Shown here piece by piece: positions 9,065 through 18,052 of a stretch of DNA of 34,951 bases. A program made the position numbers and the translations under genes. The notes beneath the pieces are model-generated. The model did not search any database and had not been told where the DNA came from. It saw only the letters and a list, made by a program, of their open reading frames with translations. Positions within the stretch are counted from its first letter, which is position 1. Each line of letters opens with the position of its first letter. This DNA is from an uncultured Clostridia bacterium (lineage in GTDB: Bacteria > Bacillota > Clostridia > Oscillospirales > Acutalibacteraceae). The stretch spans positions 1 through 34,951 of the forward strand of contig CAMGDG010000007.1 of assembly GCA_946041635.1 (NCBI GenBank), written 5' to 3'.

Positions 9065-9782
9065 TTTGACTGTCCCCTTTTCTTTTTTCTAATACTATAT
9101 TTATGACCAAAGTCGAAATTCCGGAAATAATAAGCAGCCCCACGATAGGTCCCATAAATTTCCATGTGAACGGCTGAGAAATGTTACCGCCCATCACGCT
9201 GTATGTCCATATCTTCGGGAAAAATCCTATTACAGACGCAATTAAAAAGCGACCTATGGGGAATTCCATTCCGCCGTATATTTTACTGACCATATTTACG
9301 GGAATTGACGGAATAAGACGGAGCGCCACAAGCACGCCGAGCTTTGCGGGGCCTGCCTTCAACATCATTTCACGCACATTATCGTATTTTTTAAGATTTT
9401 TCATTGCCGTTCCGCCGCCGAGCTTTTTGCCCCAATAATATTTTGTAATGAGAACAAGGCAAAAGCCCGCAACATTTATTATAATGGCGTTAACACGGCT
9501 GAACATAACGCCCGTCATCATAAAAATAAACGGAAACGGAATGGGAATTATGTTTTTCAGCGCAAATACGCACATAATTGCAATTACAATAAGCCATTTA
9601 TTGGGCAAGCTTTGAATAAGCTCCTGCATTTCGGTGAGAGCTTTTAAAAAATCAGCCCAGCCGCCCTCTGCAACGGCGGTACTCATAAAAAAGGTTATAA
9701 CGGCAAGCACAGCCGCCGCCGCAAACAATCCTATTGTGCTTAAATTCAAAGCGCCTTTTCGGTCAAGATTGTGTTTTTCCAT
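9036..9782 (-). CDS. VTT/TVP38-TMEM64 family membrane protein
   Basis: Multiple hydrophobic helices; VALRLIPSIPVNMVSKIYGGMEFPIGRFLIASVIGFFPKIW is typical of the SNARE-associated (VTT) domain. Confidence 0.78.
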   Translation of the reverse strand: MEKHNLDRKGALNLSTIGLFAAAAVLAVITFFMSTAVAEGGWADFLKALTEMQELIQSLPNKWLIVIAIMCVFALKNIIPIPFPFIFMMTGVMFSRVNAIIINVAGFCLVLITKYYWGKKLGGGTAMKNLKKYDNVREMMLKAGPAKLGVLVALRLIPSIPVNMVSKIYGGMEFPIGRFLIASVIGFFPKIWTYSVMGGNISQPFTWKFMGPIVGLLIISGISTLVINIVLEKRKGDSQNGKNQPVEE

Positions 9783-9980
9783 TTAATCACCGCTTTTATA
9801 TCCCCTTAGCACAGCCTGAATACACCCCATAAAATCAGGAGTGGATTTATCGGCCTTGCTAAATTTACCCATACATCATAATTTTATATTATTTATCGCA
9901 AAAGGTCAATATTTTTATTGTTATATTATTGCATTTTGTGATAGAATAATACAGTATTATATATAAAGGCAGTGATTATA

Positions 9981-10937
9981 ATGAAAATAGTTGTTCTTGA
10001 TTCCTATGCGTTAAACCCCGGGGACTTATCCTGGGACTGGCTGAAAGCCTTAGGAGAGTGTGAGATTTACGACAGAACCCCCGCCGATAAAATTCTCGAA
10101 CGGTGTATGGGAGCAGATATTATACTCACAAATAAAACTCCCCTCACAAGAGAAACGCTTACAAAGCTTCACGGTCTTAAATACATAGCCTTGCTTTCCA
10201 CCGGCTACAATATTGTGGACTGCGCATGTGCAAGGGAATTGGGCGTTCCCGTGTCAAACATTCCCGCATATTCCACAAACGCAGTAGCGCAGTTAACCTT
10301 TTCCCTGATACTTGAAATAACAAACGGGGCAGGGCTGCACAGCGAAAGCGTAAGAGCGGGTGAATGGAGCAGTTGCCCCGATTTTTGCTATTGGAAAACG
10401 CCTCTTACGGAGCTTTGCGGAAAAACCATAGGCATTGTGGGCTTCGGTCAGATAGGTCAGGCGGTTGCCGATATTGCCGAGGCGTTTAAGATGAACATCG
10501 TTGCGGTTTCAGGTCACGAAACAGACCAAAGTCACCGCAAAAACTTTAAGTGGACCGATATGGACACTCTTGCAAGAACAAGCGACATAATTACCTTCCA
10601 TTGTCCGCTGACCGAGAAGACAACGGGGCTTGTAAATGAAGAGTTTATCGAAAAGTGCAAAGACGGTGCAATAATAATAAACACTTCTCGGGGACCTGTT
10701 GTTAACGATAATGCGCTGGCAAAGGCTCTTAACAGCGGCAAGCTCCGCGGAGCAGGGCTTGATGTATTAAGCGTTGAGCCGCCGCAGAAGGACAATCCGT
10801 TGCTCAGCGCAAAGAATTGCATAATAACTCCCCATATTGCTTGGGCGGCCTTTGAAACAAGAGAAAGGCTTATGAATATACTCCGTGAAAATCTTACTGC
10901 ATATTTTAACGGTACTCCGCAAAATGTGGTAAATTGA
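9981..10937 (+). CDS. D-2-hydroxyacid dehydrogenase
   Basis: GIVGFGQIGQAVADIA (NAD-binding), CPLTEKTTGLVNEEF, INTSRGPVVN, GLDVLSVEPP, NCIITPHIAWA. ATG at 9981 preferred over the GTG at 9972. Confidence 0.9.
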   Translation: MKIVVLDSYALNPGDLSWDWLKALGECEIYDRTPADKILERCMGADIILTNKTPLTRETLTKLHGLKYIALLSTGYNIVDCACARELGVPVSNIPAYSTNAVAQLTFSLILEITNGAGLHSESVRAGEWSSCPDFCYWKTPLTELCGKTIGIVGFGQIGQAVADIAEAFKMNIVAVSGHETDQSHRKNFKWTDMDTLARTSDIITFHCPLTEKTTGLVNEEFIEKCKDGAIIINTSRGPVVNDNALAKALNSGKLRGAGLDVLSVEPPQKDNPLLSAKNCIITPHIAWAAFETRERLMNILRENLTAYFNGTPQNVVN

Positions 10938-10947
10938 ATACAAAGCA

Positions 10948-10984
10948 AAATCCCGCCGCCCTCACTCAGAGAACGGTGGGATTT
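10948..10984 (+). terminator. Intrinsic terminator-like hairpin after the hydroxyacid dehydrogenase
   Basis: AAATCCCGCCG ... CGGTGGGATTT. Confidence 0.6.
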
Positions 10985-10994
10985 CAATTTCCGT

Positions 10995-11162
10995 ATAAAA
11001 AAGAAAAAACCGACTTCCTGTCGGTTAATTTCTTGTTTGAGACTCCGTTTACCGCCGGACCTCAAAATAGGAGTAGGTTGTTCAAGATCTATCAGACTGT
11101 TCACAAACAAATACGGGACATTGGGTAAGACGCCCTGCAAGTGATTGCGGATACAATCTGTT
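10995..11162 (-). ncRNA. Candidate standalone structured RNA (6S-like is one possibility; family not confirmed)
   Basis: Minus strand TTGACA at 11194-11189 with a TAAATA-like -10 near 11172-11167. About 165 nt of non-coding sequence follow, ending in an ACCGACAGGAAGTCGGT hairpin and TTTTTC. No credible ORF. Confidence 0.55.
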
Positions 11163-11195
11163 TGCATATTTAAGATAACATAGGAGTTTGTCAAA

Positions 11196-11215
11196 GTTCA
11201 CACGAAAATGTGAAC
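11196..11215. promoter_or_regulatory. Perfect inverted repeat GTTCACA-CGAAAA-TGTGAAC
   Basis: 7-bp perfect arms directly abutting the -35 of the candidate ncRNA. Confidence 0.5.
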
Positions 11216-11325
11216 AAATTGTTAACATTTTGTGTTTTTCCTGCTTTTTTATGGTAGTTTTCTTGAAATTTACACTATTTGGCTTTGCAGGGAATTATGT
11301 TTTTCTGCTGTTTTTCAAATAATTG

Positions 11326-11354
11326 TTGACAGTTTAATTTTAATAATGTATAAT
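11326..11354 (+). promoter_or_regulatory. SigmaA-type promoter of rpsU
   Basis: TTGACA (11326-11331), 17-bp spacer, TATAAT (11349-11354): full consensus. Confidence 0.9.
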
Positions 11355-11390
11355 ACACAATGTATCCCAATGTAAAGGGAGGGATTTTTA

Positions 11391-11567
11391 ATGAGTCAGG
11401 TAAAAGTTAAAGAGAACGAGTCCTTGGAAAGTGCTCTCAGAAGATTTAAAAGACAGACTTCCCGTGACGGCGTAATTCAGGAAGTACGCAAAAGAGAGCA
11501 TTATGAAAAGCCTTCTGTAAAAAGAAAAAAGAAGTCTGAGGCTGCCCGCAAGCGCAAGTATAAATAA
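11391..11567 (+). CDS. rpsU: 30S ribosomal protein S21
   Basis: Translates to [58 protein letters not shown] (58 aa), classic bS21; RBS AAAGGGAGGG upstream. Absent from the supplied ORF list, whose shortest listed entry is 60 aa. Confidence 0.96.
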   Translation: MSQVKVKENESLESALRRFKRQTSRDGVIQEVRKREHYEKPSVKRKKKSEAARKRKYK

Positions 11568-11615
11568 GTTGTTACTTATTTTGGGCAAGGCTCTATTCGC
11601 TAATGCAAAAAAGAG

Positions 11616-11650
11616 AGCGGGTTGTCGTCTTTTGACAGCCCGCTGTTTTT
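11616..11650 (+). terminator. Intrinsic terminator after rpsU
   Basis: AGCGGGTTGTC-loop-GACAGCCCGCTGTTTTT. Confidence 0.85.
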
Positions 11651-11672
11651 ATAATTTGATGTGAGGTTAATT

Positions 11673-12236
11673 ATGGCTGATACATATAAAAAAAGCATAC
11701 TTGACATTATTTTAAAATCTTCGCCCATGCCAAAATACCGTTTTAAAAGCGTGTTGGATATAACGGCAGAGGATTTCAAAAAAATGGGTGCGGAAGCAGT
11801 CGCTCTCGATATTGATAACACAATTTGTAACGACGGTAAGGATAATTGCATCGACGGTCTTGAAGATTGGCTCAAAGAGATTCAGGGTGCAGGAATAAAA
11901 GTGATGATTATTTCAAATGCTATTCCGCCCCGCCCTGTAAAAATAGCGCAGAAGCTCTCGCTTCCTTGCCTTTGCTACGCAAAAAAGCCACTTTCTTATA
12001 AATTGCGCAAAGGTGCAAAGATGATGGGAGTTGAAACAAACCGTCTCGCCATGGTGGGTGACCAGCTTTTTGCCGATGTTAAGGCGGCAAACGGCTGCGG
12101 TGCAATAGCGGTAAGAGTTGACCCCTTAAAAGGAGAAACGAGATATCCCCGTTATTATGCAATGCGGCGCAAAAAAGAAGCGGCTGTCTTGGAAGAATTC
12201 GAAAAGCGTCACGGGTACGGTGTTTACGATGAATAA
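11673..12236 (+). CDS. YqeG family HAD IIIA-type phosphatase
   Basis: AVALDIDNTIC (HAD motif I), MVGDQLFADVKAANGCG (motif IV). Start placed at the ATG behind GTGAGG. Confidence 0.85.
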   Translation: MADTYKKSILDIILKSSPMPKYRFKSVLDITAEDFKKMGAEAVALDIDNTICNDGKDNCIDGLEDWLKEIQGAGIKVMIISNAIPPRPVKIAQKLSLPCLCYAKKPLSYKLRKGAKMMGVETNRLAMVGDQLFADVKAANGCGAIAVRVDPLKGETRYPRYYAMRRKKEAAVLEEFEKRHGYGVYDE

Positions 12237-13293
12237 ATTACAAAAGCTTTTATCGGAACTCGGGGAAGGCTACTCTGCTTTAATAATTTCCCCGGAAAAC
12301 AGAAAATACTTCACAGGCTTTGATTCCTCAAACGGATATTTGCTTGTAAATTCAAAAATAGCGGTTTTTATTACCGACGGCAGATATATTGAAGCGGCGC
12401 AAAATACCGTTCACTCCTGTCAGATTGTGCTGCAAAAACGGATTTATCCGCAGATTGCCGAAATCCTCGGCGAAATGGGATGCCGAAATCTGCTCGTTGA
12501 ATCGTCAAGAATAACTGTCGATGTATATAACTCTCTCAAAGGGGTTTTAAAAGACACCAAAATTACCACCGACAACACACTTGACCGTCTTATAAACACC
12601 CTGCGCAGTATCAAAACGGAAGACGAGGTTGAAAGCATCGTAAAAGCCCAGCGCATTGCCCAAGATGCCTTTGACCGTATTTTAGGGTTTATAAAGCCGG
12701 GCGTTACAGAAAAAGAAATCGCATTGGAGCTTGATTTTTATATGCTCCGAGGCGGCGCAGAGGCTCTGTCCTTTGAAACTATTGCGGTAAGCGGTAAAAA
12801 TTCCTCAATGCCCCACGGCGTTCCCTCTTTCAAGAAAATCGAAGCGGGAGATTTTGTCACAATGGATTTCGGTGCAATCGTAGGCGGCTATCACAGCGAT
12901 ATGACGCGCACCGTTGCGGTGGGCTATGCCACCGATGAGATGAAAAACGTTTACAACACGGTATTAAACGCTCAAATCCTTTGCCTTAACTCCCTTAAAG
13001 CAGGACTTTCCTGCAAGGAGGGGGACGGTATTGCCCGCAAATACATTGAAAATGAAGGCTACGGCGAATATTTTACACATTCAACCGGCCACGGCGTAGG
13101 TATTGAAATCCACGAATATCCAAACCTTTCCCCTGCTTCCGAAAGCGTTTTGCAAGCCGGCAATATCGTAACCGTTGAACCGGGCATTTATATTCCCGGT
13201 AAATTCGGCGTTCGGATTGAAGATATGGCATATATTACCGAAAACGGTTGCCGTAATCTGACAACCGCACCCAAGGAGCTAATAATACTGTAA
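12229..13293 (+). CDS. Xaa-Pro peptidase family protein (M24)
   Basis: FVTMDFGAIVGGYHSDMTRTVAVG, HSTGHGVGIEIHEYP, VTVEPGIYIPGKFGVRIEDM. Start at ATG 12229 overlapping the YqeG stop; the track start at 12157 is too long. Confidence 0.9.
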   Translation: MNKLQKLLSELGEGYSALIISPENRKYFTGFDSSNGYLLVNSKIAVFITDGRYIEAAQNTVHSCQIVLQKRIYPQIAEILGEMGCRNLLVESSRITVDVYNSLKGVLKDTKITTDNTLDRLINTLRSIKTEDEVESIVKAQRIAQDAFDRILGFIKPGVTEKEIALELDFYMLRGGAEALSFETIAVSGKNSSMPHGVPSFKKIEAGDFVTMDFGAIVGGYHSDMTRTVAVGYATDEMKNVYNTVLNAQILCLNSLKAGLSCKEGDGIARKYIENEGYGEYFTHSTGHGVGIEIHEYPNLSPASESVLQAGNIVTVEPGIYIPGKFGVRIEDMAYITENGCRNLTTAPKELIIL

Positions 13294-13557
13294 TTATCTT
13301 AAAAAAATTGCCGTTATTATTGCTCCCACACCTGCCGACGCCGCAAGTTCAAAAACAAAAAACAATCTTCCTTTTATTTTCTGCCGTCGTGTTTTCGGCA
13401 CGGCGGCGGAGTTTTGTATGGCTTTTAACGCACCGCCTTTAAGGCGGCTGTCGCTTTGAGCGCTGTATTCGGGCTTAATAAAAAACAATGCTTTTTCAAA
13501 ATAATCACAGCCCGTTTCGTGAACTTCCAACACTTGTCTGTTTACTCCCTTAACCAT
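13294..13557 (-). CDS. Small hypothetical protein with a C-terminal TM helix
   Basis: MVKGVNRQVLEVHETGCDYFEKALFFIKPEYSAQ...RLFFVFELAASAGVGAIITAIFLR; internal ATG at 13557 preferred. Confidence 0.65.
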   Translation of the reverse strand: MVKGVNRQVLEVHETGCDYFEKALFFIKPEYSAQSDSRLKGGALKAIQNSAAVPKTRRQKIKGRLFFVFELAASAGVGAIITAIFLR

Positions 13558-13988
13558 TTTTACGCCCTCACAAATTATCGTTATTATTCGGATATATTGT
13601 TGGATTTTTTTGCGGCGGTTATACCGAAAAAACAACTGATTTTGTTCACCGATTTTTGTCAATATGGGATTTTCAACAAATTTTATTACAATGGAAAATA
13701 TACAAACAGTATAATGGACTTTTCAACGAAATTGTTGAAAACTCTGTTGAAAATGTTTATAACCTGCCCTTTAATCCCTACATTTTAAAAGATTTTGCCT
13801 TTTTTCGACAATATTTGAAAACTTTTGTTAAAAACTTATCAAATACAAAATGTTGTAAATACTTTACTTTTTATACATTTTGGAGCTTTTATTTTTCAAA
13901 ATCGTTCAAATTTTTTTGTGCAATTTTCCATTAGTGAATTTTAATATATTTTTAGCAAATTTTCAGTCAATTTATGAAGGTGGTTTTT

Positions 13989-14789
13989 ATGGATAACCGA
14001 ATTGAAATCCCCTGCCCTGCCGTTTTTGATTTGGGGCTGTGCCTTGACTGCGGTCAGGCGTTTCGCTGGGTAAAAAAAGAGGAACGCTGGCATGGCGTTG
14101 CCTTTGGAAAAGCCCTCACCGTTGAGCAGCAGGAGGGCAAGCTGATTTTTTACAACTGCACCGAAGATGATTTTGAAAAAATATGGAAGCCGTATTTTGA
14201 TTTGGACTGCGACTATGAAAAAATTGTGACCTCATATGACGATGAGTATTTAAAAGCCGCCGTAAGCGAATACAGCGGCATACGGATTTTGCGGCAGGAT
14301 CCGTGGGAGGCGCTTTGCTCCTTTATTATTTCCCAAAACAACAATATTCCCCGAATCAAAGGTATTATCGAGCGGCTTTGTGATACTTTCGGCGAGGGGG
14401 ACGAGGGCAGTAAGTGCTTCCCGTCGGCAGAAAGGCTTGCCGCTTTATCGGTTGAGGATTTAGCCCCGTTGCGCTCCGGCTTTCGTGCCAAATACATAAT
14501 CGACGCCGCACAAAAGGTAACGGAAGGCTCGGTGGATTTTGCAAAAATTGAAAGTATGCCCATTGAGTTCGGCAGAGAGGAACTGCAAAAAATAAAGGGA
14601 GTGGGCGCAAAGGTTGCGGAATGTACACTCCTTTACGGATTTCATAAAACCGAGGCGTTCCCCGTTGATGTGTGGGTAAAGCGAATTATGGCGGAGATGT
14701 ACCCCGCAGGGCTTCCCGAATGTACGAAAGGCACCGAGGGCATAGCCCAGCAATACCTTTTCCATTGGCGAAGAATGAGGGATAAATAA
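13989..14789 (+). CDS. 8-oxoguanine DNA glycosylase (OGG1-like, HhH-GPD)
   Basis: CGQAFRW, LCSFIISQNNNIPRIKGIIERLC, LQKIKGVGAKVAECTLLYGFHKTEAFPVDVWVKRIM (HhH plus catalytic Lys/Asp region). Confidence 0.9.
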   Translation: MDNRIEIPCPAVFDLGLCLDCGQAFRWVKKEERWHGVAFGKALTVEQQEGKLIFYNCTEDDFEKIWKPYFDLDCDYEKIVTSYDDEYLKAAVSEYSGIRILRQDPWEALCSFIISQNNNIPRIKGIIERLCDTFGEGDEGSKCFPSAERLAALSVEDLAPLRSGFRAKYIIDAAQKVTEGSVDFAKIESMPIEFGREELQKIKGVGAKVAECTLLYGFHKTEAFPVDVWVKRIMAEMYPAGLPECTKGTEGIAQQYLFHWRRMRDK

Positions 14790-14802
14790 TACGATAAAAG
14801 TT

Positions 14803-14843
14803 AACAGGACTTTCCGTTTGCATTTCGGAAAGCCCTGTTTTTT
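14803..14843 (+). terminator. Intrinsic terminator between convergent genes
   Basis: AACAGGACTTTCCG-loop-CGGAAAGCCCTGTTTTTT. Confidence 0.8.
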
Positions 14844-14854
14844 ATGAACCTTTA

Positions 14855-15517
14855 TTACATCATTTCAATATCGCCGTAAACCCACTTGCCGTCATATTTG
14901 CAAAGGGTAATAATCTTTGCGGAGCTTTGCTTGTTTTTACTGCCCTCTATGGTATAGTCGAAATCAATTTCACGAAATTCCTCTGCCTTTGAAGGGTCAA
15001 AGTATCTTGCGGAGGAAAATCCGCCTTTTTCAAGCTTTGCAAGGATATTTAGAATTTTCTCTTCCTTTTCCTCAGGGGTGCAAACATTATCCTCTATTAT
15101 CTCGTATGTGATTTTATAATCCTCACCGAATTGGATTTTTAAAGCGTCCTCCTGAATTTCGGCTTGCTTTTTGAGAAAATCCGTATAGCAGTTTATCTCT
15201 GTTCCCAAGCTCCCTGTCAGGTCCTTATAAACGGCCGTTCTGTCCATTCCCTTATCGGAAATTTTATCTTCAAACGCCTTGTCCACATCCACAAAAGAGT
15301 AACTCATAACCGTTGCCATATCAGTCTTTACAACGGCGGGAATAATCGCATTTGCAAGCTCCTGTGCAGTCATGGAAGGCTCTGTTGTCGGCTCTGTTGA
15401 GGAGGTGGTTTCGTTGCTGTCTTTTCCGCCCTTGCAGGCTGAAAGACCTACCGCCATTGAAAGGACAAGCAAAGCGGATATAACCGCAAGGAGCTTCCTC
15501 GATTTAAACAATCTCAT
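14855..15517 (-). CDS. Putative lipoprotein
   Basis: N-terminal signal with lipobox LSAC followed by a Ser/Thr-rich linker. Confidence 0.7.
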   Translation of the reverse strand: MRLFKSRKLLAVISALLVLSMAVGLSACKGGKDSNETTSSTEPTTEPSMTAQELANAIIPAVVKTDMATVMSYSFVDVDKAFEDKISDKGMDRTAVYKDLTGSLGTEINCYTDFLKKQAEIQEDALKIQFGEDYKITYEIIEDNVCTPEEKEEKILNILAKLEKGGFSSARYFDPSKAEEFREIDFDYTIEGSKNKQSSAKIITLCKYDGKWVYGDIEMM

Positions 15518-15529
15518 ACCTGATCTCCC

Positions 15530-16405
15530 TTACTGCTGAGGCATCTGATTTTGAAGCATTGACGCCATCATTCCCTTTTTCTGCTTGCGGGGCTTGTATT
15601 TCGGAGGATTATTAAGCTTTTCCTTCGCTTTTTTTCCTGCCGAAGACGCAAGATAGGCGTTTACCGCATAAAGAGTATCGCGGAAATCATCGTCCGTTAT
15701 CTCCGCACTGCATCTTTCCAAAAGTTCTTTATCGTTATTGATTTCGCCTAAAATTGTAACTACTACAAGGTCCTGAACATCATTCGTTCCGTTCTCGTAA
15801 ATATCGCTGAGAATTTTGAAAAGCTTTTTAAGCATTTGCTTATTGTTAGAGCGTATTGTTTCCATAATATATGCATTTGCGTGATTTACAAAGAAATCCT
15901 CCGCCAAAAACTCGTCGTATCTTTGGAAATTATCCTTATACTCCTCTTTAAGCTCGGGATAAAGCGTGGCAATACGGTTTGCGAGAGTATTGGCGTCATA
16001 AGACATACCGTTTTTAACAGCCGTTCTCGAAATTGTTGCGGGAGCCTTTTTGGCGGCTTTTTTTGCCTTTTTGCCGTAAAAACTGTCAACCGTATCGTTA
16101 ATCTCATTGCAGAGCGACTTAATATCTCTTTCATCAAAGGAATCCAAGTCCATAAGATTAGACGCAGATTTGGCGAATTCGCCGTCGCCGTCCTTTTCGG
16201 ATATATCGAGTATATTGTCGTGGCTTACAAGACGAACGGTAAGACTGTTTTTGGTAATTTCGATATATGCGCTCTCTCCGTCCGTAAAAACAGGCGCATC
16301 GCCTTTTTCAATATTTTCGGGAACGCTCACCTTAAATCCGTTTGCTTCAAAATTATCACAACAGCCTTTTAAAATAAGTGAAAGTGCTTCTTTTCTTTCA
16401 AACAT
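15530..16405 (-). CDS. Hypothetical protein, possibly DUF7674-like
   Basis: 291 aa ORF with RBS context; helical C-terminal YPELKEEYKDNFQRYDEFLAEDFF... with a basic tail. Family assignment tentative. Confidence 0.6.
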   Translation of the reverse strand: MFERKEALSLILKGCCDNFEANGFKVSVPENIEKGDAPVFTDGESAYIEITKNSLTVRLVSHDNILDISEKDGDGEFAKSASNLMDLDSFDERDIKSLCNEINDTVDSFYGKKAKKAAKKAPATISRTAVKNGMSYDANTLANRIATLYPELKEEYKDNFQRYDEFLAEDFFVNHANAYIMETIRSNNKQMLKKLFKILSDIYENGTNDVQDLVVVTILGEINNDKELLERCSAEITDDDFRDTLYAVNAYLASSAGKKAKEKLNNPPKYKPRKQKKGMMASMLQNQMPQQ

Positions 16406-16490
16406 AGCTTTACCTCATTAAAACATAGTATTTCCCATATAATATAACACACTTATCGCCGTTTGTCATTAAAAATTTTTGAACATTTGA

Positions 16491-16519
16491 TTGATAAGTA
16501 AAATATAATATGGTATAAT
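16491..16519 (+). promoter_or_regulatory. SigmaA-type promoter of ddl
   Basis: TTGATA, 17 bp, TATAAT. Confidence 0.75.
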
Positions 16520-16550
16520 TTTATGAATTTCTGTTTTCGGAGTGATATTT

Positions 16551-17633
16551 ATGAAAAACGCACTCATTATTTTCGGCGGTGTTTCCTCGGAGCACGATAT
16601 TTCTCTGCTCTCTGCTTCATCGGTTATAAGAAACATTCCCAAGGATAAATATAATGTTTTTATGCTGGGAATTACAAAGCAGGGCGAGATGTATTTGTAT
16701 AACGGAGATTTTAACAATCTGCCCGAGGACAAATGGCTCAGTGACGAGACTTCACTTAAAAAAGCAGTAATTTCAACCGACAGAAATGACAGAGGTATTA
16801 TAGTTTTTCAGGAAAACGGTTTTGAAAAAATCAGAATTGATGTTTGTTTTCCCGTGCTCCACGGTAAAAACGGTGAGGACGGTACAATGCAGGGGCTTTT
16901 AACCGTTGCTGGTATTCCCTTTGTAGGGTGCGGAACAATGGCTTCCGCCGTTTGTATGGATAAAGCCATGACAAACAGTATTTGCGATATAAACGGTATT
17001 CCCCAGGCGAAGTGGAAATACATAACGCTTCACGATTTTACATTAAGAGGCAGGGAGTTTGCCCGTGAATGTGAGGAGTATCTCGGACTTCCCGTATTCA
17101 TTAAACCTGCCAACGCCGGCTCCTCGGTGGGAGTTCGCAAGGCAAAAACCGTTGATGAAATATATTCTTCTCTTGAATACGCTTTCGGTTTTGACAGCAG
17201 AGTTGTGGTAGAAGAAGGCATTGACGGCGCAGAGGTTGAATGTGCCGTAATGGGCAACGACGAGCCTTTTGCAGGTGAGGTTGGCGAAATTGAGCCCTGC
17301 AACGAGTTTTATGATTTTGACGCAAAGTATATAGACAACAAGAGCGGGTTACATATTCCCGCAAGGCTTTCAAAAGAAAAGCGTGAAGAAATCCGCGCCC
17401 TCGCAGTTAAAGCATACAAGGCATGGGGCTGTACGGGGCTTGCCAGAGTTGACTTTTTTGTAAGACGCAGTGACAAAAGCGTGCTTTTAAACGAGCCCAA
17501 CACAATCCCCGGCTTTACCGCTATCAGCATGTATCCCATGCTTATGGAAAAAGCGGGAATATCTTACGGCGAGCTCATCGACAAGCTTTGTACTCTTGCG
17601 ATTGAAAAGTGGGAAAAGGAATTTTCGGAATGA
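16551..17633 (+). CDS. ddl: D-alanine--D-alanine ligase
   Basis: GGVSSEHDISLLSA, FPVLHGKNGEDGTMQGLL, FIKPANAGSSVGVRKA, LNEPNTIPGFTAISMYPML. Confidence 0.93.
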   Translation: MKNALIIFGGVSSEHDISLLSASSVIRNIPKDKYNVFMLGITKQGEMYLYNGDFNNLPEDKWLSDETSLKKAVISTDRNDRGIIVFQENGFEKIRIDVCFPVLHGKNGEDGTMQGLLTVAGIPFVGCGTMASAVCMDKAMTNSICDINGIPQAKWKYITLHDFTLRGREFARECEEYLGLPVFIKPANAGSSVGVRKAKTVDEIYSSLEYAFGFDSRVVVEEGIDGAEVECAVMGNDEPFAGEVGEIEPCNEFYDFDAKYIDNKSGLHIPARLSKEKREEIRALAVKAYKAWGCTGLARVDFFVRRSDKSVLLNEPNTIPGFTAISMYPMLMEKAGISYGELIDKLCTLAIEKWEKEFSE

Positions 17634-18052
17634 AAAAGGACGCTATAATTAAAATTGTCAGTATTCAAACTACCGACGAGGGCAGAGATACGGCTGAAAT
17701 GACCGTTGCAGGCACCGTCTGCCACGAAAACGGCACAAGCGTTATTGAATACATTGAGGATAACGAAGAAACGGGCAAGGAGCGAACAAGCCTTACCGTT
17801 ACGGACAAAGCAACGGTAAGCATAGTTCGTGAGGGGCAGTTCAGCTCGGAAATGTGCGTTGAGAAAAGCCGCCGCCACCATACATATTACAAAACTCCCT
17901 ACGGTGAGTTTACCATGGGAATTTACGGAAATGATGTAAACTGGTTCAGAAACGGCAAAAACAGCGTGCTCAAATTGAAATATACCTTGGATTTTAACAA
18001 CGGTTATGTTTCGGAAAACAGTATGAACATTTATATTGAAGAAAAACAGTAG
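17630..18052 (+). CDS. DUF1934 domain-containing protein
   Basis: Overlaps the ddl stop (ATGA); GEFTMGIYGNDVNW ... LKYTLDFNNGYVSENSMNIYIEEK typical of DUF1934. Confidence 0.8.
   Translation: MKKDAIIKIVSIQTTDEGRDTAEMTVAGTVCHENGTSVIEYIEDNEETGKERTSLTVTDKATVSIVREGQFSSEMCVEKSRRHHTYYKTPYGEFTMGIYGNDVNWFRNGKNSVLKLKYTLDFNNGYVSENSMNIYIEEKQ

Noticed and set aside
10532-11194. 220-aa minus ORF covering the hydroxyacid dehydrogenase 3' end and the ncRNA region
   Set aside because: Antisense to a clear CDS and running through terminators and the candidate RNA; low-quality translation.
13560-13980. Calling this the chromosomal oriC
   Set aside because: No dnaA, dnaN, recF, gidA/rpmH neighbours and boxes are not perfect TTATCCACA; only reported as a box cluster.
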